64,000 nucleotides of DNA. Source: Ruminococcus sp. FC2018 (lineage in GTDB: Bacteria > Bacillota > Clostridia > Oscillospirales > Ruminococcaceae). Below the pieces are notes generated by a model that saw only the letters and a program-made list of their open reading frames with translations, did no database searches and had not been told where the DNA came from. Positions 36,171 to 45,693 of the stretch are shown piece by piece. The position numbers and the translations under genes were made by a program. Location of the stretch: positions 49,738-113,737 of the forward strand of contig NZ_JHXH01000009.1 of the NCBI RefSeq assembly GCF_000621805.1, in the 5' to 3' direction. The stretch's first letter is position 1; each line of letters opens with the position of its first letter.

Positions 36171-37438
36171 ATATCCGTTTTAACTTGTGATGCAAGATAA
36201 AGTGAGCCGCATATCAGCGTCATATCGTTTGGGTGCACTTTTTGCAGAGCCTTTATCTGTAGATCTATAGGCAGTGCGCAGGGCTGTGCCTCACCGCCGA
36301 GCGCAGCTATCCTTGCCGCAAGCTCACCTTTGTCTATCGCCCTGTCCGAGAAGCCGTCCACAGTGTAAAACTCGTCCACATAGGAGATAAGTGCCGCAAC
36401 GGCGTCATCAATATTCTTGTCTTTGCACATTCCTATAATTGCATGGCATTTCATTTTGCAGTCCGAAAGCACCTTTGCCAGCGCACGCAGTCCGTCGGGA
36501 TTGTGTGCGCCGTCAAGGATAGTCAGAGGTTTTTTGCAAAGCACCTCTACCCGTGCGCTAAGCACAGCTTTTCCAATTCCTCTGCGAATGTTATCGTCGG
36601 TCAGTCCCAATGTATCTTTAAGCAGTCCGCACCCATGGATAACGCTCAGAGCGTTTGTTATCTGGTGCTCACCGCCCATGCTCAGTTTATAGTTCATACC
36701 GCTGTATTCAAAGCTTGAACCGAAGCAGTCAAGTGCTTTGACAGTCAGTCTGCGGGTGTCAGGGATTATGAGCAGGCTGTTTTTTTCGGCAGCGGTTTGA
36801 CTTACCACCTTTACAGCCTCCGGGGAATTATTGACACTCAGAACACAGGGTACGCCGGGCTTGATTATACCTGCTTTCTGTGCAGCTATCTCAGCGATAG
36901 TGTCTCCAAGTATTGCCGTGTGGTCAAGGTCAATGGTGGTTATCACCGTCAGCACAGGGGTAGTGATAACGTTGGTGCAGTCAAGCAGTCCGCCCAGTCC
37001 CGTTTCCAGCACCACAATGTCGCATTTGTGTTTTGCAAAGTACAAAAAGGCAATAGCCTGAGATATTTCAAACTGGGAAAAGTCATTTTTGTCGGGTGAA
37101 ATATCCACCGCCGCCTTGACCCTTGCGGCAAGCTGTGAAAGCTCTCTGTCGTCAATGTCCTCACCGTTGAGCCTTATCCTGTCGTTGTAGTGCAGGATAT
37201 AGGGGGAGGTAAAACACCCTGTTTGCAAGCCTGCCTCCATAAACACGCTGTTGAACATCTCGCAGCAGGAGCCTTTACCATTGGTGCCTGCAACATGGAC
37301 AAATTTCAAGCTGTCCTGCGGTCTGCCCAACGTGTCCAGCAGGCGGCTTATCCGCCCCAGGTCCTTGACGGGCTTTCCGGAATGGGAAAAGGAGTTTATA
37401 AAATCTATGCCCGATCTTTCAGTTGAGTTTTCTATCAT
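36152..37438 (-). CDS. folC: Folylpolyglutamate / dihydrofolate synthase
   Basis: Mur-ligase-type ATP enzyme that adds glutamates to folates (and may join dihydropteroate to Glu). The 428-aa protein has the P-loop GTNGKGS near residue 45, the folate-region ESGL-type block VLETGLGGLLDCTNV, DHTAILGDT, and the C-terminal LDGAHNPDG. Start at ATG 37438 behind AAAAGGA; the longer frame upstream overlaps the VOC gene and lacks family residues. Third gene of uvrC-VOC-folC. Confidence 0.95.
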   Translation of the reverse strand: MIENSTERSGIDFINSFSHSGKPVKDLGRISRLLDTLGRPQDSLKFVHVAGTNGKGSCCEMFNSVFMEAGLQTGCFTSPYILHYNDRIRLNGEDIDDRELSQLAARVKAAVDISPDKNDFSQFEISQAIAFLYFAKHKCDIVVLETGLGGLLDCTNVITTPVLTVITTIDLDHTAILGDTIAEIAAQKAGIIKPGVPCVLSVNNSPEAVKVVSQTAAEKNSLLIIPDTRRLTVKALDCFGSSFEYSGMNYKLSMGGEHQITNALSVIHGCGLLKDTLGLTDDNIRRGIGKAVLSARVEVLCKKPLTILDGAHNPDGLRALAKVLSDCKMKCHAIIGMCKDKNIDDAVAALISYVDEFYTVDGFSDRAIDKGELAARIAALGGEAQPCALPIDLQIKALQKVHPNDMTLICGSLYLASQVKTDIKKAEA

Positions 37439-37457
37439 TTTTATTATCCTTTTTGAT

Positions 37458-37835
37458 TTATAATTCGCTGAACAGCTCCATCTCCTCACCCAGCGGTCCG
37501 TAACAAAATGCCATTCGCAGCGGATACTCCGGGTCAGAATCAATGACTCTTGTATTGGGCTGTATAAAGATCTCGTAGCCAGCCTGTGCGACTTTTTCTG
37601 CGGTTTTGTCAACGTCATCCGTTTCAAATGCAACGTGGCGTATCACGCCTTTTCGGTGCTCGCCTTCCTCACCGCAGAACACTTCTATCAAGCCGTTTGA
37701 GGTGTCTATCATTATTCCGCCGTCCCATTGGCGACGAAGCTTCATTCCCAGCACGCCGATGTAAAAATCCTTGACCCGCTGAAGCTCCTTGCTTGTTTTA
37801 CATTTCATCGAGATATGGTGTATGCCTTTTATCAT
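37458..37835 (-). CDS. VOC/glyoxalase-family protein
   Basis: 125 aa with paired beta-alpha-beta-beta-beta motifs: HHISMKC at residues 6-12, FYIGVLGMK, HVAFETDDVD near residue 70 and a C-terminal GEEMELFSE with the usual metal Glu. Members include glyoxalase I and resistance proteins; the substrate is not predictable. Lies 19-24 bp from its neighbours uvrC and folC. Confidence 0.88.
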   Translation of the reverse strand: MIKGIHHISMKCKTSKELQRVKDFYIGVLGMKLRRQWDGGIMIDTSNGLIEVFCGEEGEHRKGVIRHVAFETDDVDKTAEKVAQAGYEIFIQPNTRVIDSDPEYPLRMAFCYGPLGEEMELFSEL

Positions 37836-37859
37836 AGTGTTACCTCCGCTGCTTTACGG

Positions 37860-39701
37860 TCACATTTCGTCGATTATGGCTTTGAGCTGTGCAGCTGTCT
37901 CGGGGTTTACTCCTGCTGTTTTGGCAAGCTCTTGTGTGGTCGCTGCTTTAAGAGCTTCCTTGGTCTTGAAAGTGGTAAGCAGCTTGACAGCTTTCTTTTT
38001 TCCCACGCCCCGAACCTTGGTAAGCTCCAGCTGATAGGCATTCTTGCGGTGCTTTTTCGCCTGATAGGTTATAGCATAGCGGTGCACCTCGTTCTGAATG
38101 GCGGTGGCAAGATTGAATGCGCTTCGGTTTTTTGAAAGAGCGATCTCGCCATCTCCCGTGGCGACAGCTCTTGTTCTGTGGCATGAATCCTTTACAAGTC
38201 CGAACAGAGGGCAGTTTACCCCCATTTCCCGGAGCATCGGCTCCACAGCATTGACGTGCCCCTTTCCTCCGTCAAGAAGTATCAGGTCGGGCATTATTGA
38301 AAATCCCTCGTCGGTTTTTTCAAAGTAGTTTTCAAACCGTCTGCGCAGCACTTCACGCATACATTCGTAGTCGTTCTGCTCCTCAACAGTCTTTATGGAA
38401 AATCTCTTGTAATATTTTTTGCAGGGTCTGCCGTTCTCAAAAACCACCATGCCTGCAACCATATTTGTGGAGGCAAGGTTTGAGATGTCGTAACACTCGA
38501 TAAACCGAGGGGGCTTTTCAAGTCCCAGAGCTTTGGAAAGCTCTTCAAGTGCGGTGACCTCACGCTTTGTTCTCCCCGTCTTGTTTGAGATAAACTCGGC
38601 GGCATTGGACTTTGCCAGCTGGGTAAGGCGCACAAGGCTGCCTCGCTGGGGTGCGAAAAGACGGACGGTGTGTCCTGCCTTCTGCTGCAAATACTGCTGC
38701 ACGATCTCACGGTTTTCAAAGTCCTCTTCGATGAGTATTTCCTTGACTATCTTATCTCTGGAAGAGTAATACTGCATAAGGAATTGCTCGAGCATCTGGG
38801 AGCTTTCCATTTTTTCTCCCAGGAAGTGGTCGGATTTGTCAAACAGCCGTCCGCCACGATACATGAGCACGCTGGCACAAGCCATTTGTGCGTTCTGCGC
38901 AACGGCAACAATATCCATATCTTTTATTTTCTCATCAATTATCTTCTGGCTCTCGGCTGCTTTGTTAATAGCGTTTATCCTGTCACGGAGCTTGGCAGCC
39001 TTCTCAAATTCCAGGTTTTCCGCAGCCTCGTTCATCTCCTTTGTAAGACGCTTTACAGAGTCCTGTGAGCCGCTGGTTATAAAATTCACCGCCTGGTCAA
39101 CAATGTGATTGTATTCATTTTTGCTTATCCTTCCGGTGCACACACCCATGCAGAGCTTGATATGCTGGTTAAGACAGGGACGCTGTTTTTTTATGTCCCG
39201 TGGGAATACTCTTGAACAGGTGGGAAGCATGAATACTTTGTTTGCCTCGGTGACAGCCTGTCTGACTGCAAAGGAGCTGGTGTACGGTCCGATATAGCGT
39301 GCTCCGTCCTCCTCTTTCTGAAGGGCAGCCTGAAGCCGTGGGTATTCTTCATTTGTGACTTTTATATAGCTGTAACCCTTGTCGTCCTTCAGCAGAATAT
39401 TATACTTTGGCTTGTATTGTTTGATAAGGGAACATTCCAGCACCAGAGCCTCAAATTCGGAATCGGTAACGATAAACTCGTAGTCGTACACATTCTGCAC
39501 CATTTTCCACACCTTTGGCAGGTGGTCCTGACCGGCACGGAAATAGGAGCTGACACGGTTTTTAAGGTTTTTCGCCTTGCCGATATAGATTATTTCATGG
39601 GTTTTATTTTTCATTATATAGCAGCCCGGGGAATCGGTGAGTTTATGAGTCTTGTCCCGCAGGAACTCTATCCGGGGGTTGTCATTTTCGGTGATATACA
39701 T
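37860..39701 (-). CDS. uvrC: Excinuclease ABC subunit C
   Basis: Makes both incisions in nucleotide excision repair with UvrAB. 613 aa with the N-terminal GIY-YIG nuclease domain (CYIMKN..IIYIGKAKNLKNR, residues 27-52), a UVR motif (about 205-240), the RNase-H-like nuclease (ECYDISNL, LILLDGGKGHV) and C-terminal helix-hairpin-helix repeats (VRGVGKKKAVKLL). Complete. First gene of the operon. Confidence 0.97.
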   Translation of the reverse strand: MYITENDNPRIEFLRDKTHKLTDSPGCYIMKNKTHEIIYIGKAKNLKNRVSSYFRAGQDHLPKVWKMVQNVYDYEFIVTDSEFEALVLECSLIKQYKPKYNILLKDDKGYSYIKVTNEEYPRLQAALQKEEDGARYIGPYTSSFAVRQAVTEANKVFMLPTCSRVFPRDIKKQRPCLNQHIKLCMGVCTGRISKNEYNHIVDQAVNFITSGSQDSVKRLTKEMNEAAENLEFEKAAKLRDRINAINKAAESQKIIDEKIKDMDIVAVAQNAQMACASVLMYRGGRLFDKSDHFLGEKMESSQMLEQFLMQYYSSRDKIVKEILIEEDFENREIVQQYLQQKAGHTVRLFAPQRGSLVRLTQLAKSNAAEFISNKTGRTKREVTALEELSKALGLEKPPRFIECYDISNLASTNMVAGMVVFENGRPCKKYYKRFSIKTVEEQNDYECMREVLRRRFENYFEKTDEGFSIMPDLILLDGGKGHVNAVEPMLREMGVNCPLFGLVKDSCHRTRAVATGDGEIALSKNRSAFNLATAIQNEVHRYAITYQAKKHRKNAYQLELTKVRGVGKKKAVKLLTTFKTKEALKAATTQELAKTAGVNPETAAQLKAIIDEM

Positions 39702-39715
39702 TTATTAACTCCTTA

Positions 39716-40081
39716 TCAAACAATTGTATAACCTGATCTGTTCAGAGCAGAAAGCGCCTCATCAAAGCGTTCTTTTTTCACAAGTATATAATCGGTGTTA
39801 TAGGTAGAGACAGCAAACACTCCTATGTTGTGACGTGCAAGAATATCTGTTATCTTTGAAAGGATACCGATCAGAGAAAAATCCAGCGTTCCACATATAC
39901 GAAAGGCTTTCCAGCCGTCCTCACGGGCGCAGGTGTTAAGCGGTACATCCTTTGTGGGACATACAAGGGATATTTCTTCATCTGTCCTGCTTATAAAAAA
40001 CAGCTTGATTTTTGTATTTATTTCATCAAAAGTGCTTACCTTGCAAACGGTAAGGTCATAGTCAAGTTTTTGTATATTCAT
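39716..40081 (-). CDS. ACT-domain protein
   Basis: 121 aa; the C-terminal half reads as an ACT small-molecule-binding domain (DFSLIGILSKITDILARHNI, then ILVKKERFDEALSAL). Similar to the tandem ACT (CASTOR/YkqA-like) proteins of bacteria, which bind amino acids. It starts 12 bp after the histidine kinase gene and ends 14 bp before uvrC, so it may share either transcript. Confidence 0.85.
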   Translation of the reverse strand: MNIQKLDYDLTVCKVSTFDEINTKIKLFFISRTDEEISLVCPTKDVPLNTCAREDGWKAFRICGTLDFSLIGILSKITDILARHNIGVFAVSTYNTDYILVKKERFDEALSALNRSGYTIV

Positions 40082-40093
40082 TGTTACTCCTTT

Positions 40094-41320
40094 TTAAGCC
40101 TTTGGAAAGACCACAGTCATGCGCATTTCTCCGTCTTTTTGTTCGGCAAATATCTCCCCGTTCATTTTGAGCATAAGCTGCCTGCAAATGTAAAGTCCAA
40201 GTCCGCTTCCGCTTTTGTCGGTGCTGTTTGAGCCTCGCCAGAAGCTGTCGAAAATATGCAGCATTTCCCCCTGTGGCAGGGTACAGCCGCTGTTTGCAAC
40301 GCAAACCAGCTTGCAGCCCTCCTCCTCGGTGACTGAAATGTGTATATACTTACCGTCGCCGTATTTCAAAGCGTTCTCCATAAGGTTTCGCATCACCTCT
40401 ACGCTGCGGCGGAAATCTCCCTTTATAATACAGTCAAGGGGATTGTTGACGGTAAACTGCGTACCGCAGTCGTAAAGTCTTTGTGTGTAATGACTGCTTA
40501 CAGATCCCAGCAGAGCTGAGAGATAGAACTCTCCCTCCTGCACTTCCAGGTGCAGAAAATCCTCACTTGCCGACCGTGTCAGCTGGGTCACGAATTTTTC
40601 AATATCGTCGGCATTCCTGTCAATGTTTCTTGCTGCCTCGGCAAGCTTCTCCTTGTCTGTATATATACCCTTGGTCATTGCTTTTGAATAAAGCTTTATT
40701 GCCGAAAGAGGAGTTTTTATATCATGGGAAATGGAAAGGATAAGGGTCTGTTTTTCTTTCAGCAGCTCAAGCTCCTGCTCTTTCTGGTCAATAATATTTT
40801 CACGCAGCATATTAACGCCCCAGACGAATTTGCCGAAGTATCTGTTCTTGTTCTCATCAAGGGGCTGGGTAAGCTTGCCCTTTGAAAGGTCATACGGTAC
40901 GCTTGAAAGCTTGTGGAACGGGCGGATAAGACGCATACGGAAATAGATCAGCACAGCTATAAGCAAAAGACTGATCGCACCAAGGGATACATTGAGTATC
41001 AGTCTTGCATTTTGATTATCGCTGTCGCCGAAACGGTAGTCAAATCTGTAAAGCTTTTCGTTTATTTTTATAATGTAATTATCACTTTTGGAATCGAAAA
41101 AGCTGCTGTCCTGTGACTGTTCCGTAACGGCGGTGACGTACTCACATCCGGAAATGTCAGGAGCCGCTCCCTTTTCTATCTGTTTGCACAGTCTGTTTAT
41201 CTCGACCTTATAAGGTCTGCCTTCCGTTTTTACGTCGCTGCTAAGCCATATGTTTGCCGCTGTAAATACGGCTGCGATGATAAGCAGGGAAAAAGCAATA
41301 AATATACTGTTTTTCTTCAT
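40094..41320 (-). CDS. Sensor histidine kinase
   Basis: 408 aa membrane kinase: helices about 7-27 and 107-128 flanking a short (80-aa) extracellular sensor, then a HAMP-like linker, the phospho-acceptor SISHDIKTPL near residue 200, N box NLMENALKYG, and G box GSGLGLYICRQL. It autophosphorylates and passes phosphate to the adjacent regulator. ATGA overlap with that gene. The neighbouring ABC operon is a likely target. Confidence 0.93.
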   Translation of the reverse strand: MKKNSIFIAFSLLIIAAVFTAANIWLSSDVKTEGRPYKVEINRLCKQIEKGAAPDISGCEYVTAVTEQSQDSSFFDSKSDNYIIKINEKLYRFDYRFGDSDNQNARLILNVSLGAISLLLIAVLIYFRMRLIRPFHKLSSVPYDLSKGKLTQPLDENKNRYFGKFVWGVNMLRENIIDQKEQELELLKEKQTLILSISHDIKTPLSAIKLYSKAMTKGIYTDKEKLAEAARNIDRNADDIEKFVTQLTRSASEDFLHLEVQEGEFYLSALLGSVSSHYTQRLYDCGTQFTVNNPLDCIIKGDFRRSVEVMRNLMENALKYGDGKYIHISVTEEEGCKLVCVANSGCTLPQGEMLHIFDSFWRGSNSTDKSGSGLGLYICRQLMLKMNGEIFAEQKDGEMRMTVVFPKA

Positions 41321-41979
41321 ACGAATTTATACCCCACACCCCATACGGTCTGTATTCGTACAGGCTTTTTGGGGTCGTTTTCAATTTTTTCTCTCAGCCA
41401 TTTTATGTGTACAGTCAGCGTTTGCTGTTCGGAGAAACTGTCGCTGCCCCACACCCTGTCGAACAGAAAATCCTTGGTAAGAGTCTTGCCGGCATTTTCC
41501 ACAAGCAGCTGCAAAAGCTCAAACTCCTTTGGAGTCATTTCAAGGAGCTTGTCATTGCGAAATGCAGTTTTTTCCGCTTTGTTAAGCCGCAGATCACCGC
41601 TGACCACCTCGTCCAGGGAGTATCTGCGTTTGAAAACACCTGCGATCTTGGCAAGAAGAATGTCTATATCAAACGGTTTTTCAAGGTAGTCGTCCGCACC
41701 TATCATCAGCCCGTTCAGCTTGTCACTTTTATCACCCTTTGCGCTGAGGATAAAGATCGGGGTGTCATTTTTCCTGCGGATGCGCTCGCACACGGAAAAA
41801 CCGTCCATGCCCGGAAGCATAATATCAAGCAGCACCAGCCTTGCACCGTATTTTTCAAAAATATCGATAGCTTTTTCTCCGCTGTCGGCTACGGTAACGG
41901 TGTAGCCCTCGGCACGGAGAAAATCGCTCATCAGCGTGGAAAGCTCCTTGTTGTCCTCGGTTATGAGTATATCTATCAT
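41317..41979 (-). CDS. OmpR/PhoB-family response regulator
   Basis: 220 aa: receiver domain with E8/D9, phosphorylatable Asp52 in LLDIMLPGMDGF and Lys in LSAKGDKS, then a winged-helix DNA-binding domain ending HIKWLREKIENDP and VWGVGYKF. The ATG at 41979 sits behind GGGGTGATGG; the longer frame to 42024 is unlikely. Transcribed before the kinase gene. Probable controller of the ABC genes at 42.1-45.6 kb. Confidence 0.94.
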   Translation of the reverse strand: MIDILITEDNKELSTLMSDFLRAEGYTVTVADSGEKAIDIFEKYGARLVLLDIMLPGMDGFSVCERIRRKNDTPIFILSAKGDKSDKLNGLMIGADDYLEKPFDIDILLAKIAGVFKRRYSLDEVVSGDLRLNKAEKTAFRNDKLLEMTPKEFELLQLLVENAGKTLTKDFLFDRVWGSDSFSEQQTLTVHIKWLREKIENDPKKPVRIQTVWGVGYKFV

Positions 41980-42055
41980 GCCATCACCCCATTCGGATAT
42001 TTTACCTGTATTTAAGAATATCATAGCCGCAAACGCTTGTCAAGCACAACAGTGC

Positions 42056-42090
42056 AAAAGCCCGATGACGAAGGTGTTTTCATCATCGGG
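42056..42090 (-). terminator. Hairpin ending the small ABC operon
   Basis: CCCGATGA (42061-42068) and TCATCGGG (42083-42090) form the stem, followed on the minus strand by CTTTTGC. T tract short. Confidence 0.5.
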
Positions 42091-42129
42091 TGCTGCAGCT
42101 TGCAAAATATGAACTGTGTCTATATTTTG

Positions 42130-42903
42130 TCACCAGCCCATTTCCATAAGCCAGTTGTTGAGTGTTCTTTCTCTTTCCCTCATGTTTGACCCTTCGGTGA
42201 ACACCCCAAGGGATTTTTCTCCCCTTATTTCTCCGTCAACGATAAACATTACCCTTGAACACTTGGAGGCAACTCTTGCATCGTGAGTAACCATCATTAT
42301 CGTTGTGCCCTCGCGGTTGAGCGAGCACAGCATATCCATTACCTCGTCAGAGGAACTTCTGTTCAGCGCACCTGTCGGCTCATCGGCGAAGATTATCTGC
42401 GGGTCGTTTATCATGCTGCGGCAGATGCAGGCTCTCTGGAGCTGTCCGCCCGACACTTCGTTGATGTCGTGCCCTGCGGTGTCGATTATCCCCATTTTGC
42501 GCATGAGCGCCTCGCCCTGCTCTCTTATCTGCTTGCGTGAGCGCTTTTTGCTCTTAGACTCGGTAGCAGGGAGAATGATGTTGTCAAGTATCGTCAGATT
42601 TTTAAGCATATGCATCTGCTGGAAGATGAAACCCATCTTTTCAAGCCTTACGTTTGCCAGCTTTTTTTTCGGCATTGAAGCGATATTTTCGCCGTCAATC
42701 ATTACCTCGCCTGAGGTCGCATCGTCCATTCCCGATGCGGTGTACAGAAGGGTGGATTTGCCCGAGCCTGACGGTCCCATTATTGCGACCATTTCGCCCT
42801 TGTTTACATTGAAGCTGACGTTGCGAAGTGCGTTGTTCTGCTTTTTGTTGGTGATATATGTCTTGCAAAGGTCTTTTACTTTAAGAATAGTCTGTGTAGC
42901 CAT
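42130..42903 (-). CDS. ABC transporter ATP-binding protein (MacB/LolD type)
   Basis: 257 aa ATPase driving the adjacent FtsX-type permease. Walker A GPSGSGKSTLLY near residue 39, Q loop FIFQQMHML, signature VSGGQLQRACICRS, Walker [13 protein letters not shown] and switch His in VTHDARVA. The C-terminus extends about 30 residues past the switch region (SNMRERERTLNNWLMEMGW). Starts 19 bp after the permease gene. Confidence 0.95.
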   Translation of the reverse strand: MATQTILKVKDLCKTYITNKKQNNALRNVSFNVNKGEMVAIMGPSGSGKSTLLYTASGMDDATSGEVMIDGENIASMPKKKLANVRLEKMGFIFQQMHMLKNLTILDNIILPATESKSKKRSRKQIREQGEALMRKMGIIDTAGHDINEVSGGQLQRACICRSMINDPQIIFADEPTGALNRSSSDEVMDMLCSLNREGTTIMMVTHDARVASKCSRVMFIVDGEIRGEKSLGVFTEGSNMRERERTLNNWLMEMGW

Positions 42904-42922
42904 GATGTTTTCTCCTTTTCTC

Positions 42923-45307
42923 TTATTCTATGCTTGATGTCTGCTGTGCTGTTATCCTTTTTGTGTAAGCCGCCGTTATCCATACGCTTATCGCCATGAG
43001 TATCATTATCAGTACGGGGTAGCCTACTGCGACCCTGAGTGTGTTCATTGAATACTTAACGCCCTGATTTACACCCATGAAACTGAATATCGGATTGCCT
43101 ATCAGCTTTGATACCGGCAGTGCGAGCACGCCTGCGATAACTGCTGAGATAACGCCTGTGATGATGAATCTCTTTGTGTGCCACTTGATTATCTTGTCGT
43201 CTTTGAAGCCGATAGCCTTCATTGTTGCGATCTCGCCTGTCTCCTTGATGACCATTGATCTTTCCATAAGAACTGCTACCATGATAACGATAGCTGCCGA
43301 AAGGATCAGGAAGAAGATCTTGATAGTGTCGAACAGAGGTCCTACCGATGTGATGTCCTGTGCGAGCTTTGCGCCTGTCTTTACATCGCTTACCTCCGGG
43401 AACAGCTCCTTGATCTTTTCGATGCGATCTTCAACTTCCTTGTCGCTGGGGTCGTCTGTGAACCTGATCTGTGTGCTGAAGCAGCCGCTTGAGAAGTTGT
43501 AGTCAACATCGAGATCCTCGTGAAGTCTGATGCTCTGTCCCATGTTTATCATTGCATCGTACATACCCGAGATGATAAGCTCGTATTTCTTGCCGCCTAT
43601 CGTAACTGTGATAGTGTCGCCGATGTCAGCGCCGAGATCCTTTGCTGTGTTTGGCTGGACCGCTACCTCGTTTGCATTCGCCGGAGCGCTGCCCTTGGTG
43701 TAAATATGTTCGTCTGCGGCGTTGTTTACGCCCTGTATCGTGGTGACCTTGGTAGTCTTGCCATTGAATTCCTGCTTTGCTGCGAGCATCTCTTCTCTGT
43801 ATACTCTTGCCGGCATACCGTTTTCAGCGAGTGTCTGCTCCATTTTCCTGAACCTGTCTGTGAGCATCTGCTTTCCGCTGCCGTCCTTGGTGTTCATATA
43901 GGTGTTGTCGTTGTCGTTGAATGCAGCGTCACTTGGTACACATGCAAGCAGCGAGAGCATTTCCTTGCTGTTGAGAGTATCTGCACAGATGTCGAGGAAC
44001 TGTATCGGCAGCATCGTCAGAGCGAATACCACGATGATGATAAGAAATCTCTTTGGTGCGCTCATAACGTCGTTTGATGCCATGAAAGATGTTGTGCCCA
44101 GTCTTGACTTTGAAAGTCTGAGGAAGCCCTTTCTCTTGAATCTTTCGCCTGTCTCGCCGTTTCTGATCGCATCGACAGGGGAGAGCTTGTTTGCCTTTTT
44201 TGTGCAGAGCAGTGCGAACAGCATTATAACTGCAACGACTGCGATGCCGCAGATGATGTTTATGATAGGATTGCTGCTTGATTCAACCATTATCGAGCTT
44301 GCCGAGATGTCTGTCAGCAGACTTCCGAACGGGAAGCTCAGAGCTGTTCCGATCACTGCTGCAACTACCGAGATAGCGAGGTACTTTACAAGGTACTGGC
44401 TTCTGATCTTGAGGTTGCCAAGACCGATAGCCTTCATAACGCCTATCTCTCTGAACTCAGATGAGAGTGTGAATGAGATCGTGAATCTCAGAACGATAAG
44501 AGCTACGATGACGAGTATCGCACTTACTGCTAAAAGCAGCAGAGAAACTATCATATCAAAGATGTATGATGACTTGATGAAATCTCTCTTTCCGCAGAAC
44601 ACAAGGCTCAGGTCTGACTTGTTGAGCGTGTCGATGATGTCGTCTGAATATTCGGTATTGATAAAGTAGAACTTGCCCGATACACCGAGCTTATCAGCCT
44701 CTTTCATAAAAGGCTCTGCGTCCTCGTCGTTGAGTATCATTCTGCCGTTGCCCATGAGAGACGAGCCCATACCTGCATCGTAGAATGTTCCTGCTACCTT
44801 GAATTCCTTTTCAACATCGCCGAGCTTGAACTTCAGCGTGTCGCCGACCTTTATTCCGCCCTGAGCATCATACTTGTTTGCGATGAGTATCTCGCCCTTT
44901 TTGACCTCGGTTATCTTGTTCTTGTCCTTGTCAAAGTAATTGAGCTTTGTTCCGCCGATAGGCATAAGGTCTGTTGTTGATGTGAAGTCTGTCTTGCTGC
45001 CGTCATTGAATCTGATCTCGTCGGGATCCATGAACCACATCGGCTCATATTCTATCTTTGAATACTTATCCTTGGCTTTTTCTTCGAGCACCTGCTCAAC
45101 TGTCTGTGTCTCCGTCCTGTTGTATGTTGCGCACATAACATCGGTGATGCCCGCATTGTCAAAGTATTTATCCAGCGATGATGTCGATGCTATCATACTG
45201 TTTACGCTTCCCGATATGAACATTACCGAGATGATGATGAACAGCAGGATTATCGTGTTCATCGTCCTGCCTCTTTTGAGGTCTTTTTTTAAGATAGTAA
45301 AAAACAT
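42923..45307 (-). CDS. FtsX-like ABC transporter permease
   Basis: 794 aa with two FtsX units: helix near 15-37, large extracellular domain (about 40-260), three helices (about 265-385), a linker, another helix (about 420-440), a second extracellular domain (about 445-640), and three C-terminal helices. Typical of the MacB/Bce superfamily, which move peptides, lipids or lipoproteins out of the membrane or act in peptide-antibiotic sensing. Arg and Ile codons are mostly AGA and ATC, unlike the flanking sensor and fused transporter genes. Confidence 0.92.
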   Translation of the reverse strand: MFFTILKKDLKRGRTMNTIILLFIIISVMFISGSVNSMIASTSSLDKYFDNAGITDVMCATYNRTETQTVEQVLEEKAKDKYSKIEYEPMWFMDPDEIRFNDGSKTDFTSTTDLMPIGGTKLNYFDKDKNKITEVKKGEILIANKYDAQGGIKVGDTLKFKLGDVEKEFKVAGTFYDAGMGSSLMGNGRMILNDEDAEPFMKEADKLGVSGKFYFINTEYSDDIIDTLNKSDLSLVFCGKRDFIKSSYIFDMIVSLLLLAVSAILVIVALIVLRFTISFTLSSEFREIGVMKAIGLGNLKIRSQYLVKYLAISVVAAVIGTALSFPFGSLLTDISASSIMVESSSNPIINIICGIAVVAVIMLFALLCTKKANKLSPVDAIRNGETGERFKRKGFLRLSKSRLGTTSFMASNDVMSAPKRFLIIIVVFALTMLPIQFLDICADTLNSKEMLSLLACVPSDAAFNDNDNTYMNTKDGSGKQMLTDRFRKMEQTLAENGMPARVYREEMLAAKQEFNGKTTKVTTIQGVNNAADEHIYTKGSAPANANEVAVQPNTAKDLGADIGDTITVTIGGKKYELIISGMYDAMINMGQSIRLHEDLDVDYNFSSGCFSTQIRFTDDPSDKEVEDRIEKIKELFPEVSDVKTGAKLAQDITSVGPLFDTIKIFFLILSAAIVIMVAVLMERSMVIKETGEIATMKAIGFKDDKIIKWHTKRFIITGVISAVIAGVLALPVSKLIGNPIFSFMGVNQGVKYSMNTLRVAVGYPVLIMILMAISVWITAAYTKRITAQQTSSIE

Positions 45308-45340
45308 TTTTCTCTCCCTTGCTCCCTTTATTGTCTATGC

Positions 45341-45640
45341 TTATTTCTTTCTAAGCCTGAAAACGATTATGCCTGCAACAACTATAACCGCTGTGCCTGC
45401 GATCCACTTTACCGTCTGGCTCTTTATCTCGCTGTAAATTATCTGCTTTATGCTGCTGTACACTGACTTTGCCTTTGTGCTGTCCAGATCAAGCTCAGAG
45501 GCGATGTGTGCTATGATAGCTTCTTTTTCTGAATTGGAAAGGATGTTGTGATTCTCGATGAGGTTTATTACGGTTGTACTTTGTTCGTTTGTAAGTCCTG
45601 ACTGCTGAGCAAGTCTGTTGATAAAAGTTGTTTTTGTCAT
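45341..45640 (-). CDS. Small tail-anchored protein, first gene of ABC operon
   Basis: 99 aa: a helical N-terminal 70 residues (MTKTTFINRLAQQSGL opens like an HU or HTH-type helix pair) and a single C-terminal membrane helix (about 76-95) ending in RLRKK. No family recognised. Ribosome site AAAGGAG before the ATG. Position directly behind the regulated promoter suggests it senses or tunes the transporter, but that is inference. Confidence 0.65.
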   Translation of the reverse strand: MTKTTFINRLAQQSGLTNEQSTTVINLIENHNILSNSEKEAIIAHIASELDLDSTKAKSVYSSIKQIIYSEIKSQTVKWIAGTAVIVVAGIIVFRLRKK

Positions 45641-45693
45641 TTTTGTCGTCTCCTTTCAGTTATCTGTGGTGGTGTATCTCTTAGTGTGACTAA

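Noticed and set aside
36152..37633. Long N-terminal extension of folC
   Set aside because: The extra residues overlap the VOC gene and have no family similarity; ATG 37438 has a ribosome site.
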